From assembly GCA_027943335.1 (NCBI GenBank), contig BSBK01001163.1, positions 72,001 through 136,000 on the forward strand: a DNA stretch of 64,000 nucleotides, written 5' to 3'. The notes beneath the pieces are model-generated. The model searched no databases, was not told the origin of the DNA, and saw only the letters and a list, made by a program, of their open reading frames with translations. Below are positions 45,125 through 58,028 of the stretch, one piece after another. The DNA is from Chamaecyparis obtusa. Lineage: Eukaryota > Streptophyta > Pinopsida > Cupressales > Cupressaceae. The position numbers and the translations under genes were made by a program. The stretch's first letter is position 1. Each line of letters opens with the position of its first letter.

Positions 45125-46041
45125 GAAGCATTCCTCTCTCATTTCAATCCATATCCATCTCAAGTAAGCACTCCATCCATATCTCAATCATCTACATTCA
45201 AGCATTCAAGTTTTCCATTGAAGATCAAGGATTCAAGCATTCAAGCCTTTAGAGGGATTTGGTTCAAGCATTCAAGATTCATCATTCAAGCCCTAGATCT
45301 ATCCATCATGGTGGTGTGATCTTCCTTCAAGATCCTTTGTTCATCTTCAAGATCTATTAATTCTCCCTTCATGGTGGATTTCAAGCATACAATCATGGAG
45401 GTTTTGATTTACATTTATTAAGTGTTGAGTCCAAGCTTTCATATCAACATACTTGTTTACATTTCAAATACAATTCCATATCTATTGAATATCATAGCTT
45501 TATTGTTAGATCTACTTCTACTACTTGCTAGCATTCTCTATTTTAATTCCATTTTTAAGGTTGATTCCAAACCAAAATTTGACCAAAGAAAACCCCTCAT
45601 TGAAACAACAAAACCATTTTTGTAGGAATAGGTACAGAACAATGAATTTCAATGTAGATTTGGACACTCTTTTCAAAAATCTCTTAGGATTCGTGAGCAA
45701 AATTTCCATCAGAGTAGCATAGATAAAGGTCAAAATAAAGGGGTCAAGGTCAACCTTTCTACCTAGGCCAAATTCAAACATTTCCATAAAAGAAAAAGGT
45801 TTCTAGGTTTTCTCTATCTCTGTGTTTCCAGGCCAGATCTGGTTGCAGAAGTTCCTAAAACTAAGTATAGACACCAAAAAATAGTGATTTCCAAATCCGC
45901 TACCTTTCAAGATAAATGTTATGTTTTATTAAGTTTTGTATCTCAACATTTTCCATACACCACATCTATATTCCTCCACACAACACACATATACATTCAT
46001 ATAAAAATATATCTTTAGATATATTTTTATATCTTACATTT

Positions 46042-46058
46042 TGGTGAACCCACAATAG
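46042..46058 (+). promoter_or_regulatory. Candidate GypI primer binding site
   Basis: TGGTGAACCCACAATAG lies three bases after TTACA. It has the TGG start and the form of gypsy primer sites; the tRNA is not assigned. Confidence 0.45.
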
Positions 46059-46311
46059 ACAACTCTTTCTTTTTGGTGTTGGATTCTTTTCTTCCTTTCC
46101 TTAAGATTATCTTTCTTTTATGATCTTGCATTTTAAAATTTAAAAACAAAAAAATCTATATTCTCTAAAAAATACAAAAATATTTCTTGCATTTCATTTA
46201 CTATGAAGATTTTTAAGATGCTTTGATTGTGGGGCTATTTTCCTTATTATTATCCTCTTAGCATCTCTTTATCATACTTATGATGTTTATGAGAGTATCA
46301 TCCATTTCATT

Positions 46312-46620
46312 ATGTTTTTCACTCTTCATGTTTCACTTTCCTATGCTATTGTGAGATTGACTAATACTAGTCTTCCTACATTCAAAACTTTCATTAAGGA
46401 TTTATGTGGTGGACTTATTTCTCTTTTGGATTATGTGAAGAATTTGGTAGACAATACACCATCTCCTAATCTTCCTAATCTAGTTCATAATCTTCCTAAT
46501 TCTAATCCTATCCTTCCTAATCTGATTCATAACATTCCTAACATTCCTAATTCTCCATCTTCTATCCCTAGTTCTTCCCACACTTATGATAAAGCTCAAA
46601 CAATGGTTCATGATGCAGAT
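46312..46620 (+). pseudogene. GypI ORF, N-terminal part (interrupted by CopB)
   Basis: Open frame from an ATG at 46312: a hydrophobic start (MFFTLHVSLSYAIVRL), then a Pro/Asn repeat region with units of the type LPNLVHNLPNSNP and IPNIPNSP (46455-46560). It is cut by CopB. When CopB and one copy of its duplication are ignored, the frame continues at 53036. The product is not recognised; position after a primer site suggests a leader or gag-like ORF. Confidence 0.55.
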
Positions 46621-47635
46621 TGTTAGAAATAGGAAATACTGAGAGGGGGGGGTGAATCAATATTTCACAAACTTTTACTTTTTCCCACTTATGGATATAA
46701 TAGATTACTTTAGTGCATACAAAGATTATCAAGAAGATTAACAAACATAGTAGTAAATAGAAAGAACTCATAACACATGATATGTTCTCAAAGAAACCCT
46801 GGCCAAGGGAAAATCTTGGTGGGGATGGTACCCAAAAAGATCACTAATCAAAAGTATCTTGTTAGGGATATTGGACCCTATTAAGAGTCAGTTTACAATA
46901 TATAGTAGATCTATCCTGGTTAAAGGACTTTAGGCCTTGTTAGAAGCCTTAACCCTGTTAGGAGTTAGATTACAAAACCTGATCACCAGCTGAGCTCACT
47001 GCCCAAACAGGTAATACAAAATGTTTCTAACTATAATATGGTACTGCTTACAACTTCACATCAATAGCCTTTGCTGCTATCACAATATACAACTTTCCCA
47101 AGTTATCCTTTTCTTTCTTTTTACAAAACACATCATTATCATTACATTTCAAGTATGCCTAATATATGAGTTATCAGAGCTAATAACTTTATATGGTTGG
47201 CTTCCAAAATCTTTATCCAAGGGTAAACATCTAGGATGTCATCCCTTCATAATGTTAAGTCATTATTTTGACAAGCAAAAATAATCCCTTAACTCTTTCA
47301 CTAATATTGTCTCCAAAACTATTCTGTTTGCAAAACTGTCTTCGGTAAACTTTGAATGACTTCATTCATACTACTCCAAAATTTATGCACACTAAGATGG
47401 GGTATCCTCATACTCTGTAGAAGCTTTAGTTAACTACACAAACAAAAATATTGCTCCAGTGGACATCGCCAACTAAATCTTCATCGGGTGCTCTGTCAGG
47501 ATCACTGTATCCATACTTAGACAATTTCTTCCTTGAACTTGCCATACTTGCATTCCAGATTATGTGCTCTAAGTAGAGATCATATGTTACCATAATGACA
47601 ACATCTATGCATCCACATTAGCCAAATTCCCAACA
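46621..47635 (-). repeat. CopB 3' LTR (left copy)
   Basis: A 1,015-bp direct repeat of 52011-53035. It carries a G8 run followed by TGAATCAATATT near its start. It is clearly related to, but diverged from, the CopA LTR (shared blocks such as GAGCTCA(C/T)TGCCCAAA and CCCTTAACTCTTT). Confidence 0.92.
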
Positions 47636-47828
47636 ATCTCCCCCTTTGTCATTGGTGGCAACATATGGGAAAATTGGCTAAGTGTGCAAACAAAACTTCA
47701 AAACACTTACACAAAATTGTGGCCAAATGTTATCCAACACATATACAATATCGTAATCCATAGAATAGCTCCCCCTATGAGTATCCTTCCTCAAAATATT
47801 ATTAATTTTCTGCTATCTCTCCCCCTTT
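47636..47828 (-). other. Two polypurine tracts at the 3' end of CopB
   Basis: Minus-strand AAAGGGGGAGAT at 47636-47647 abuts the LTR, and a second AAAGGGGGAGA at about 47817-47828 lies 180 bp upstream. Spacing and neighbouring sequence match CopA (1920 and 2111). Confidence 0.75.
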
Positions 47829-47891
47829 GACAACAATGACAAAGATAGGGTGTACAAAAATTTCAATAAAAAATTGATACCTTGTTATTAG

Positions 47892-50222
47892 CTATTGCAA
47901 AGCCAGTAGGCTTGCAATACAGTTGCCAAACTCTGACTTCCATGATTCAAAATATTTCTCCCATATCTTCCTGATGGATTCAACAACATTGAGTAGAGTA
48001 CTCAATCCATATGCTGCTGCCTGACAAGCTTGTAGGGAATTAAAGCTAAACTTTTGAAAAGATGTCTTTGCTGAAAGACACTGCTCAATTTGGTCTTCAA
48101 CAATTGAGGTATTGATTGAGATATGCTCTCTCAAGATGTTAATCCTGATCATCTTTCTATTCTTCTCCTCTGGTAACATTCTGATTTCATCATTTAACTT
48201 CCTTATGTTCTTCTCCACAGAACTTATCTTTACATTTGGGTTTTTCAAGGTGTTTGTTTCAGTTGTAATTGCATCTATCTTCTCTCTAATCTTCATATCT
48301 TCTTCAGCTATTAGGATTTTTTATTTTGTGCATTGTATATACAAACTCTTTCCAGTCTCAAAATGTTTCCTCAAATTATTTATGCATACATCCAAATTAC
48401 CAATATCATTTCGAATATTTACACTTAAATTTTGTTGCATTTCTGCTTCATAGGCTTCCTGAACTTTTATTCTAGCAATATCCTTTAAGTTAGAAAATTT
48501 AGAGTCAAAAGAGTTCATTACCATTTTAGCTTTCTCAAGTGGATCTAATTCAAATACCTTAGTGCTAATCACACTCTCAAGTTTCTCTGTCAAAACTCTA
48601 ACTTTTTTTTCAAGGTCCTTCACCTTCTTATTCTTTCCAATAATTTTATTAAGAGATGTGATGAACTCAAGCTGATCATCATCTTCAACCTCTTTTCCAA
48701 GGTCTTCAAAAATTGAACCAATTTGTCTCTTCTTACTATCAGGTGCACTAGGGGTAGTGACCTCTATCAAAATTTGTTTACCTTTAACTGTCTACTCTTA
48801 TGGAACTGATTCTGATACAGCTGGTGCTTCCACTGCCACTGTATCCTTTTCTGATTTTGTAACCTTCTCTTTCTCTTCTAAAGCCAAATTGTCAACAATG
48901 TTTCCTAGATCATGAAATACTACATCATCTGACTCTAGTGTCACTTTGGTTCCTTCAATGTCCATTGATTCTTTGCCAATATTGATATGTGAAGAAGATG
49001 GGACTTCTTCAATACCAACTTCCTCAACACGTGGTTCCTCTGATTGCTTCTACTGAGGATCTGATTCAACATACTTTCCTATAACTATATTTGCAAGAAC
49101 TTGCATTACTGCTTGCTCAGTCTCTTTCTGTACTTCCTCCTTTTTGCCTCCCATTATAAGAATTGTTCTTCTCTTAGTTCTCAATAAAGTTCCAAGAGGC
49201 TTCAAGATTCTCTTCAAATGATCTTCATCCTCAATTTCACAGAACTATCTGATTACATGTTCTCTCATCTTTATGTCCTCTTCTTGTGCTTTCTATTTTC
49301 TATTCACAAGTCTGTTATACAAATCTTCTGGGATCTTACCATGAATAGTGCTAAGTTTCTTATCTATCAAAATCATATGTGTAATCATTGCATTTTCAAA
49401 ATTTAATCTTTCAAATGATCCATATAGATCATAGAATTTATTTATCTTAGTGAAGTCTCCATGCTGCAATATATCTTCATTAACTCTTTCAATTCTTGGT
49501 TTCCAAGTTTTCTTCTTGATTGAAACTTCATCATCATCTTTAATTACTACTACTTTTCTAGGTACAGGTGGTACAATCACTTTCTATCTCTTGCTAGGTT
49601 CTATTGCACTCACTTTTACTCTTTTGCTAGGAATAGGAGAAAAGAATTTTTCTCCTTCATATTTTTTAGGTACTTTAACTTTTACCTTTACTGCAATAGG
49701 ATCAACAGGGTCTGCACCAGATGCCACAGGTGGAACTACAAGATTTTCACTTTGCTTCAAGGCTTCTACAGTCTTCTTAGCTATGTCAAACTCATGACTT
49801 GACATACCTGATTCTTTCAGTATTTTCTTCATAGCAGATTCAACTCTCCTACTAGATTGCTTCTTTTCTTTCAAACTTATTGCAGAGTTGAAATTCTCTT
49901 CATAGGTTCCAAACCTATTTGCATGACCATCCAACTCACACTTTAACAGTCTATTCACATATCCTACTATTTCTGCTTTAGATACTTCATAGCCAAGAGG
50001 GTCTATGAATTCCTTTCTAGGCTCAACTACTTCAATGTAGGTGAAATCAGTGTCTACCATAAAAAAAATGTCATCTTTATGCTTTTCAACTGAGGATTGA
50101 GGAATCCTTGATCTATTCTTAATAATATTCTGAAAAGTCTTCAATACAAGCTTCACACTGTCATTGACTTTATCAATTAGGTGCTTCATGTAGACTAAGT
50201 TTATTCTTTCCATTGTGTTCAC
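47892..50222 (-). pseudogene. CopB ORF2, N-terminally shortened
   Basis: A single minus-strand frame of 777 codons from 50222 to the TAG at 47892 with point stops but no frameshift. It is colinear with CopA ORF2: TMERINLVYMKHLIDKVNDS, NRSRIPQSSVEKH, MVDTDFTYIEV, FIDPLGYEVSKAE, KKKTWKPRIERVNEDI, GKIPEDLYNRLVN, SLNKIIGKNKKVKDLEKK, DPLEKAKMVMNSFD and KTSFQKFSFNSLQACQAA. The longest open parts are 50222-49584 and 48770-48321. The N-terminal region seen in CopA at 5266-4560 is absent. Blocks shared between the two copies are candidates for functional regions. Function unknown. Confidence 0.75.
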
Positions 50223-50655
50223 ATTGTCACTCTAGTCAACTATGTAAGGAAATCTCAACTTTGCAAATCTAGGGTTTCGGTATGATCGACGCTGCAAACT
50301 GCTTCCAAACTTCTTCAAATCATCCTCAACTCACTTTTTCTTCTTTCAAATCTCCTTTCAATCAATTTTTAATCATGATAACTTTTATTTCAACCTTATA
50401 ACACTTCACATTAACTCGATCTGACATTGCATTCATTCATTTTGCCACTAAAACCTGAAAAAGCTGATTCTGCAAACCTGCAACCATAAAACCTTTTTAT
50501 AACCTTGCAAAACATAATATTTTCTTTTTCACACTTAACCATAGCATTAGTACAACATAAAAAACCTATAGCTAATTGTGCAAAACTTAACTCATTAAAA
50601 TTCCTAATCTACACTAATCCTAAGTCCTAAACTATAGAAACTTACATAATTTAAG
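50223..50655. other. Spacer between ORF1 and ORF2 of CopB
   Basis: Noncoding; the part from about 50500 on resembles CopA 5560-5700. The deletion relative to CopA falls near 50225-50290, at the start of the remaining ORF2. Confidence 0.5.
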
Positions 50656-51939
50656 TACTTAAAGAAGGGTCAGGTAAAGATTCATCCTTACCATCAGCTA
50701 CATTACTTCCTGACTACTTTTAGTGCTAAATATACCTCCTTGATCTATGCCTTTATCAAATTTTACTTCATCTTTATTGCTACAACAACCTTTCTCTTTG
50801 TTTCCTGCATTTTCATTCCTTCTTGCATTGTTCCTAGGGTTACGGTTATGATGATAACCTCCATTGTTCATTATGCAAACTCTTGCTGAGTGTCCAAACT
50901 TGTTGCATATCTGACAAATGATTCCATTATTTCCAAATCTCTGTCCATGTTGGTTAATCCGTGACCTACAATTTCTAGCAATATGTCCTACTTTGTTGCA
51001 TCTAAAACATACTACCACTTTTCTTTTATTCATTTCTTCAATAGATCTCTTATCTGCATTGTTAGTATTCCCAATCATTATATTATCATAATTATTCAAA
51101 ATTACTTTAGGTCTTTTACATTTGTTAGCTCTATGTCCAAAACCATGATAATTATAACAATGTCCATTAAGAGGTTTAAATTGCTTACCTGTGCAATCTC
51201 TCTTCATGTGCCCAATAGTATTACAAGAAAAACATCTACCTTTGAATTCTCTTTGCATACCTTTAGATGATTCTTCCTATTTTGATTCTTCTTTCTTTGA
51301 TTCTTCTTTCTCTCTATGTGGTTCTTCTTTAGGTGGATCTTCCAATGTGTTCTTATCTAGCTTCATTTCCTCCATACTTTAAGATGTCTTCAGATCTTGC
51401 TTCTTACTTTCATGATTTGTTCTAAACATACTAAATCCAAATCTAGTCTTATCAAAGAATGGTTCTCCAAAAGAAATTTATTTTTTAGTCCTATCACTAT
51501 TTGAATATAGCCTTTCAAGTTGTTTAGATTGAGTTAATTCACCTTTCACAATTTTATTATACTTCTCAAGTTCCACATACTGCACTTTTACTTTTTCAAA
51601 TTTAGATGTTACCTTTTCAAGTCTTGATCTCAGATCTTCATTCTCAATTTTCAATTTTTCATTATCAGATCTCAAATTTCCATCTTTCATACTAAGCTTC
51701 AGATTTACTATCTTCAGCTCATGCGTAAGGATCTCATTTTCTTTTTCTAATTCATCACAATCTTCAACAAGAATATCAGATTTCTTTTCAGATTTTAGAT
51801 CTTCAATCTTACCTTTTAATTTGTCAATAGCATTCTTTGCATCTTCATACTTTCTTCTTAAGGAGTTTCTTTCATCAGTAAGCATATCAATCTATTCAAG
51901 AGCTTCTTCAAGATTCTTCCGAAGTTGATCCATATCCAT
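50656..51939 (-). pseudogene. CopB ORF1, gag-like coiled-coil and zinc-knuckle protein
   Basis: Starts at the ATG on 51939 (MDMDQLRKNLEEALE). The coiled coil spans about residues 1-150 (KLKGKIEDLKSEKK, ENEDLRSRLEKVTSKFEKV), followed by a Glu/Lys/Ser-rich linker, then four knuckles: CFSCNTIGHMKRDC, CYNYHGFGHRANKC (second Cys replaced by Tyr), CFRCNKVGHIARNC and CQICNKFGHSARVC (51220-50880). The C-terminus is shared with CopA (CCSN, DQGGIFSTK) and, after a frame change near 50705, DGKDESLPDPSLST. A TAG after EEALE is shared with CopA. Confidence 0.82.
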
Positions 51940-51994
51940 AGAGATCTTACTCAAGTTGCTAAGCTTTCCTTGAATGTTCCTTCTCTGAGTAACT

Positions 51995-52008
51995 GTGCTC
52001 TGATACCA
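51995..52008 (-). promoter_or_regulatory. CopB primer binding site (initiator tRNA-Met)
   Basis: The minus strand reads TGGTATCAGAGCAC, two bases inside the right (5') LTR. Confidence 0.9.
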
Positions 52009-52010
52009 AT

Positions 52011-53035
52011 TGTTAGAAATAGGAAATACTGAGAGGAGGGGGTGAATCAATATTTCACAAACTTTTACTTTTGCCCACTTATGGATATAACAGATTACTT
52101 TAGTGCATACAAAAATTATCAAGCTAATTAACAAACATAGTAGTAAATAGAAAGAACTCATAACACATGATATGTTCTCGAGGAAACCCTAGCCAAGGGA
52201 AAACCCTGGTTGGGATGGTACCCACAAAGATCACTAGTCAAAAGTATCTTGTTAGGGATATTGGACCCTGTTAAGAGTCAGTTTACAATATATAGTAGAT
52301 TTATCCTAGTAAAAGGACTTTAGGCCTTGTTAGAAGCCTTAACCCTGTTAGGAGTTAGATTACAAAACTTGATTATCAGATGAGCTCATTGCCCAAATAG
52401 GTGATACAAAATGTTTTTGACTATAATATGGTACTACTTACGACTTCACATCAATAGCCTTTGCTGCTATCACAATATACAACTTTTGCAAGTTATCCTT
52501 TTCTTTCTTTTTACAAAACACATCATTATCATTACATTTCAAGTATGCCTAATATATGAGTTATTAGAGCTAATAAATTTATATGGCCAGCTTCCAAAAT
52601 CTTTATCCAAGGGTAAACATGTAAGATGTCATCCCTTCATAATGTTAACTCATTATTTTGACAAGCAAAAATAATCCCTTAACTCTTTCACTAATACTGT
52701 CTCCAAAACTGTTATGTCTGTAAAACTATCTTCGGTAAACTTCAAATAACTTCGTCTATACTGCTCCAAACTTTATGTGCACTGAGATGGGGTATCCTCA
52801 TACTCTGTAGAAGCTTTAGTTAATTGTGCAAACAAAAATATTTCTCCAGTGGACGTCACCAACTAAATCTTCATCGGGTGCTCTGTCAGGATCACTGTAT
52901 CCATACTTAGACAATTTCTTCCTTCAACTTGCCATACTTGCATTCCAGATTTTGCGCTCTCAGTAGAGATCATATGTTTCCATAATGAGAACATCTATGC
53001 ATCCACATTAGCCAAATTGCCAATAGCAAATGTGC
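52011..53035 (-). repeat. CopB 5' LTR (right copy)
   Basis: A 1,025-bp copy of 46621-47635 with scattered, mostly transition differences. Its last bases are changed (CCAATA for CCAACA). Confidence 0.9.
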
Positions 53036-53515
53036 TAGAATTCTTGTATTTTCCTTCCCCTTCTTATCTGATCCATGATCATATTAAAGTGAAGAGAAAA
53101 GTGACTTCTTCTAAACCTACAATTCCACCTTATACAACCTTTTCTTATGATCACAATAATAAATCACCTCCTATAGAAGCTTTATAAGATATGTACACTA
53201 CAAGATACAATATGATGGCTAAACAAGGTTATAAGGATTTAGGGCTTGGTGTTAATGAACATGGTATTAAGTATCCAATTCATATATCCCCTAAATAAGA
53301 TATGTGTGGACTTGGTTTTCCACTATCTTAATTTAAGGTGGGTTATTTTGATCACCATTCTCCTCTTCATGTTCTTCTACCAATACCTACCTTAGATTAC
53401 CTTGATACTCCTCAAGATGTGGCTAAGAAGGTGTATGTTCAGTTAATGAATTCTAAGAAAGAAATATTTAAACCTATGCCAAAATATGTTCTCTCCAAAT
53501 ACAAATTTACTTGTT
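53036..53515 (+). pseudogene. GypI ORF, part after CopB
   Basis: Frame continuous with 46312-46620 across the CopB target duplication: VLEFLYFPSPSYLIHDHIK, then QGYKDLGLGVNEHGIKYPIH and DMCGLGF, and further DYLDTPQDVAKKVYVQLMN, ending at TGA near 53517. Three TAA stops interrupt it. The GLG...HGI...PI...GLGF spacing is like the G-patch-type segment found in some Tat/Athila polyproteins, but this is only suggestive. Confidence 0.55.
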
Positions 53516-56358
53516 GATTGTGTGCATTTCAAGTTTTATGTTAGGGAAAGAGCTTCTTTAGGAATTATATCTCACTCTCGTACGGTTTTACAATTCCTTC
53601 ATAATTTTGTTAAGGGGTATCTCCTTGACTCTTCTATAATGTAGATATTTTCTCCTCTTGTTTTTTGACTAGGGGCGAGAGGTATTTCTTCTAGTTCTCT
53701 AGGATCTATTATGCTATAAGCATGTATGTTTTTTTAAGCTTAATTGGTTATCCTTTCTATATTTTATCCCTATGGTTTTGTATTATATTCATAATCTTTC
53801 ATACCCTGCCTAGGAATCCTTAGAAACAAGGGTCAAAACAAGCATTATTTTTTTTTATAGATAGACTAATAACATTACAACAATGAAACCAACTACAATA
53901 ATAATCATTAAGTAATATAAGAAGTGCAAGAAACATGACACAGCTATAATCTACATATGCAAGAAAAAGTCTTACAACACTACCAAAGATTCCCAAGCAC
54001 ATTACTAAGGTTCATGGGATGGTTACATGCGTACACTAGTTCGTTATTGTTTAAGTGATTAACATAGAAGAATTTATCTAGTTACTATGATATACATTTC
54101 CATAATGATGTTCTTTTGAGCCCAAGGGACTATTTAATTATACAATTTCATTTATCGATTAATCACATAGAAAAACATAAATTTACATTAATTACTACTA
54201 GGATAATCAAAACATTGATCTATTTTGAATTTGGGAGGGTATGTTCTTTAAAAAAAAAGTATCTAAAAAGTCAACTTATGTCTTATGGTCAAGGGCGTAA
54301 GTGCCCACTCTTTGATAAATGATAAAATCATTTACTTTATCATATGATAAAAGATTTTAACAGAAATGATGAAACTCTAAAAGGAATATGATGAAGTTCC
54401 TAAATCGTACAAATAAATATTTTGTCGTATGATAAAATACTAGTTTGTATGATAGAATACTCTATCGTACGATAATCTTATTGACTTTCTTAAAATAAAA
54501 AGCTAGGAAAAGAAGAAGTAAGAATAACCCCCACCACATGGAGCACCATAAATGGACACATAATGAAGGAAAGCACTTGATTGCACCAAAAACATAATCA
54601 CAAGATTATACTAATATTCATTTTAGAGCACCAATTGAAGTGTCCCTATGATAACCTTAACTATGCAAATACCAAGAGAGGAGCTATAACAAGCATGTTC
54701 AATACCAACACTGAAACATGAAAACTACTACTAAGCATCTCATTGCTACTTATATTTACATTTTCTTCATACTAAGGATCCATTATACAAGATTATATTG
54801 CATAGGACATGAGTCCATAATAATATACATGAGAATGACATAACATGAACCAAATACAATAAGAGATGAGTAAAGAGGAGAGGAAAAAGATGAATCCAAA
54901 TGCTGAAGTTGAAGTCACTACTAATGAAAAACTCTTGCCTCCAATGGTGATTGGCCATGCCACTTGACCATGTGGAACCCTTAGGCCCACCCCACCGTGC
55001 TAGGAGATGAACACATGACGCAAAAACAACAACAATAAAACACTAGGGAGTAGGCTGACACACATGCCAAACATAGGTAAATCACTTCAACACATGAATA
55101 AGAAAGATCCATTATCTACTCTTTACAAGTAATGAATATAGGGTTCTACTCCACCTATAATGAGGTTAGGTGATAGGGTAAAATAAATGAGAAAGTTTCA
55201 TCATGTAGCACAAGTAGCTCACATAAAATGAATAATCCTCTCATAGAAATAATGAGTCTAAAATCAATACCTTGCCTCTCATAGGCAGTTTCATATTCAC
55301 ATCCCATCCTAGGCTCAACAAGTTCTAAGGCATAAGGATAACATACATGTAAAACACATATAAACCACTTTCACAATACACAATTTGAATTCTAAAATTA
55401 CTAACTTATACGAGGGGGACTAATTTAATAATCAATTGTAGATATATCATTTCATAATGGATGATATTAAATAGTATGAAAGGTAAAAACCATAACAACA
55501 ACAAATGGAAAATTATACTAACACGAAAAATGAACTTGAGCCAAGAAGATTACATAACACACACTCAATTGGACATAACATTAAGGACATGAATCCCAAG
55601 GTGATCCAATAAATAATTATTGGATATAAACATCCCTACATATTCCATGACATATCTATTATCCAAAAATTAAGAAAAGAGCTCCGAAACACAAAAATAC
55701 TAATTTCTATCAAAATTCAATGAGGGTTCTAGAATCAACATTTTAAATTGAAAGACCACTTTCAGGGTAAAATATAAAAATATTTGAAATGTTCTATGAT
55801 CATTTCAATTTTTTTTTCTTATTCCTTATAGAAAAGAAAACCTATATCAAAATCTAGTTCATACCCAACATGATGAATGACGAGATTTGGATAGCATGCA
55901 AAATGGTGCGATGAATAAAAAATCCAAAAATCAAATTTGGATTTAGGCTATAAAATTAAAAACTGTTAGTCTAAATCTACCCAACAACACACTTTTCAAA
56001 TAAAATTCCAATTCTGGATTCACAATGAAGTTCTGTTATTCTCACAAATTATCACATTTGTATTTTTATATCACCATTCACATGAAATCTTCAAATGACC
56101 ATAACTATATGAGAATGAACTCAAATTGAGTCAAGTAAGAAATTCTATTATATAATTCTATCCCACAAAATAATATAAAATCAAAATACCCAAATTCTAC
56201 TTTTTACATTTCTTCCATTTTTCAAGCAAAACCATAAACTCTCATAAACTCCATTAAAATAGCTTTAATTTTCAACTTTCAAACATCAAAATTCTAAATA
56301 TACCATTTGGTTCTAAAATTTCCCAACACCCCTCTTTTAACATAAAATTTACATTTTC
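53516..56358. other. Unassigned AT-rich stretch
   Basis: No coding frame is convincing. Words CGTACRA/CGTATGA recur at 54405-54475, like those at 20390 and 24410. At 54531-54551 the minus strand reads TGGTGCTCCATGTGGTGGGG, which resembles a gypsy primer site (compare GypF at 24513), so an old LTR might lie to its right (about 54554-56358), but I cannot define its ends. Confidence 0.4.
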
Positions 56359-58028
56359 TGATGTGAGTGTTCCAAGGCTTGCTTGCACTGCAACCAAGAG
56401 ACCTAGCTTGTCTCTTCTAGGAGCCTAGTCTCCTCTAGGTCTTGATTGGTTTAGATGATTAACTAAGACCAACCCTAACTCTTCTCTAAGAGTTCTTAAT
56501 CTTTGTGCTTAACCTTGAAAGACTAACACCTTATAGATAGTACAATCCTTCACCTTCACTTAGAAAGCTCTAAGTGCTACCTTCTCACAAACTCCAATCT
56601 TCATTGCAAGGGTGTCCATCCTTATGAAAAATTTCATAATTTTTCTATTTGATCCTTTTTAGAAGGATTTTGAATCATATCCTTACCGGGTTCAATGATT
56701 CATCATTTGGAGACCTTAAAATAGGCCTAATCCTTGTAGCCTTTTGCAGAGGCTTTTGTCCTTTCTTTCCAAAATTCTTCAAACAACCTACAAAACCAAT
56801 TGGGGATTTGGATACCCTTTTGGCTCTTATTAAATATTCTACAATTTTTAGATCTTGGTAGCCTCCATACAACACCTTCCTACAAATTAGGAAAAACGGG
56901 GGCTAATTGACCTACTTTCTAGGACTGATTGTATCCTAGTAGAAATCTTTCTCAAAACTTGATGTAAGTGATTGTTATAGACCCAACCCTCATATTATGT
57001 CAAGATATGATGAGAACCTTCTAGAAACTATACCTGTGTCATAGAGTACCTTCCTAACCTGGAAGAAATCTTCAACCTTTCATTCCTAGACCTCTAATCG
57101 GGCTTTGTCTGCTCGCCTAGGGCTTGGTGGTAAAAATATCTCTCCAAAATTTCAAAACTCATAATCCTAAAAATATGTACACTAATGTCTCCTCTATCAT
57201 TTCCATCTACCCTTGGTGTTTTTCATGGCTAGATTTCATGGGGGAGCCATGAAAGCACTGACTAGTCAGAATAGGACCAGTGAGAACTCTAAAACAAAAT
57301 CAATTTAACTGACACAATATATCTACTCAAAACAACTTGATTCCTAAATTAAAATGTCTTCAAATATCCTAAAGAACACTAAACAATCACTATTTTAGCA
57401 CTTTCAATCCATTAGATATGACTTTTATCACAAAAGCTTGGGATATTCCTGGTTACAGTGTTGCAGAGCTCTATTATCAACTCAAAACTATTATAATTGC
57501 ATGACTATGCTCGATATTGAAGCCTTAGCTAATAGTAGGTGTCATCTGCACCATGTTTTTAGGGCCTTTTGGCCAATCTCCACCTCCTATACTCAATGGA
57601 ATCCAAGGATAACCAAGTTTCATGCAACATTTGCAATAATTGCAAATGCTGTCATGACAACTTCTCAAGAACATTTGGCATGTTTCTCTATGCCTTGATC
57701 CTATTTCTTATGACCTCTATCCTTACTAGATTCCAAGAAACCAATTCATTTAATGACCTTATGGAATCTCTATGACATCCATTAACATCATTTATGTTCC
57801 TAAGACACATTGAAGACTCTATCCCAAACTATTAACACTAAGAATTAAAAACTACTAACAATGGCTATTTGTGTGACCTTAGTCCTAATGACTAACTCAC
57901 TTAGGCTACATAGAAATGACCTTCTAAGGTCTTAAAACAAACTAATCTAGTCTTCTTGACTTGGTTGGTTTTAAGTACAAGCCAAAACAACTAAGCATGG
58001 AGGTTAGCCTAGGTGTGCTCCTGCACCA
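56359..58028 (-). repeat. GypJ 3' LTR (left edge inferred)
   Basis: On the minus strand it begins TGGTGCAGGAGCACACC directly after a polypurine tract, and probably ends CACTCACATCA (plus-strand start TGATGTGAGTG at 56359). The TG(A/G)TGCAGGAGCA start and CATCA end resemble GypD and GypE. The partner LTR is not in the window, so the left edge cannot be proven. Small frames at 56649-57775 are unremarkable. Confidence 0.65.

Larger units (their letters stand above)
44684..46038 (+). repeat. Probable GypI 5' LTR (left edge uncertain)
   Basis: The right edge is set by TTACA at 46034-46038 followed by the primer-like TTGGTGAACCCACAATAGAC. A TATA box, TATAAAAG, is at 45117-45124, with a plausible transcribed part after it rich in CATTCAAG repeats (45195-45300). 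The left edge is a guess near the first TG after the Copia gag scrap. No second LTR is present in the window. Short open frames at 45422-45790 have no recognisable content. Confidence 0.5.
46621..53035 (-). mobile_element. CopB: second pol-less element of the CopA family
   Basis: LTRs 46621-47635 and 52011-53035 (about 1.02 kb) start TGTTAGAAATAGGAAATACTGAG and end CCAACA (left) or CCAATA (right). The flanks GCAGAT (46615-46620) and GCAAAT (53036-53041) form an imperfect target duplication with one mismatch. Minus orientation follows from the primer site and polypurine tract. The 4.4-kb interior encodes ORF1 and ORF2 homologous to those of CopA and no pol. It lacks about 0.8 kb including the N-terminal quarter of ORF2. 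Confidence 0.92.

Noticed and set aside
54116..54990. Short open frames in the unassigned region
   Set aside because: Under 70 codons, no conserved motif, and frames are frequent by chance in this AT-rich DNA.
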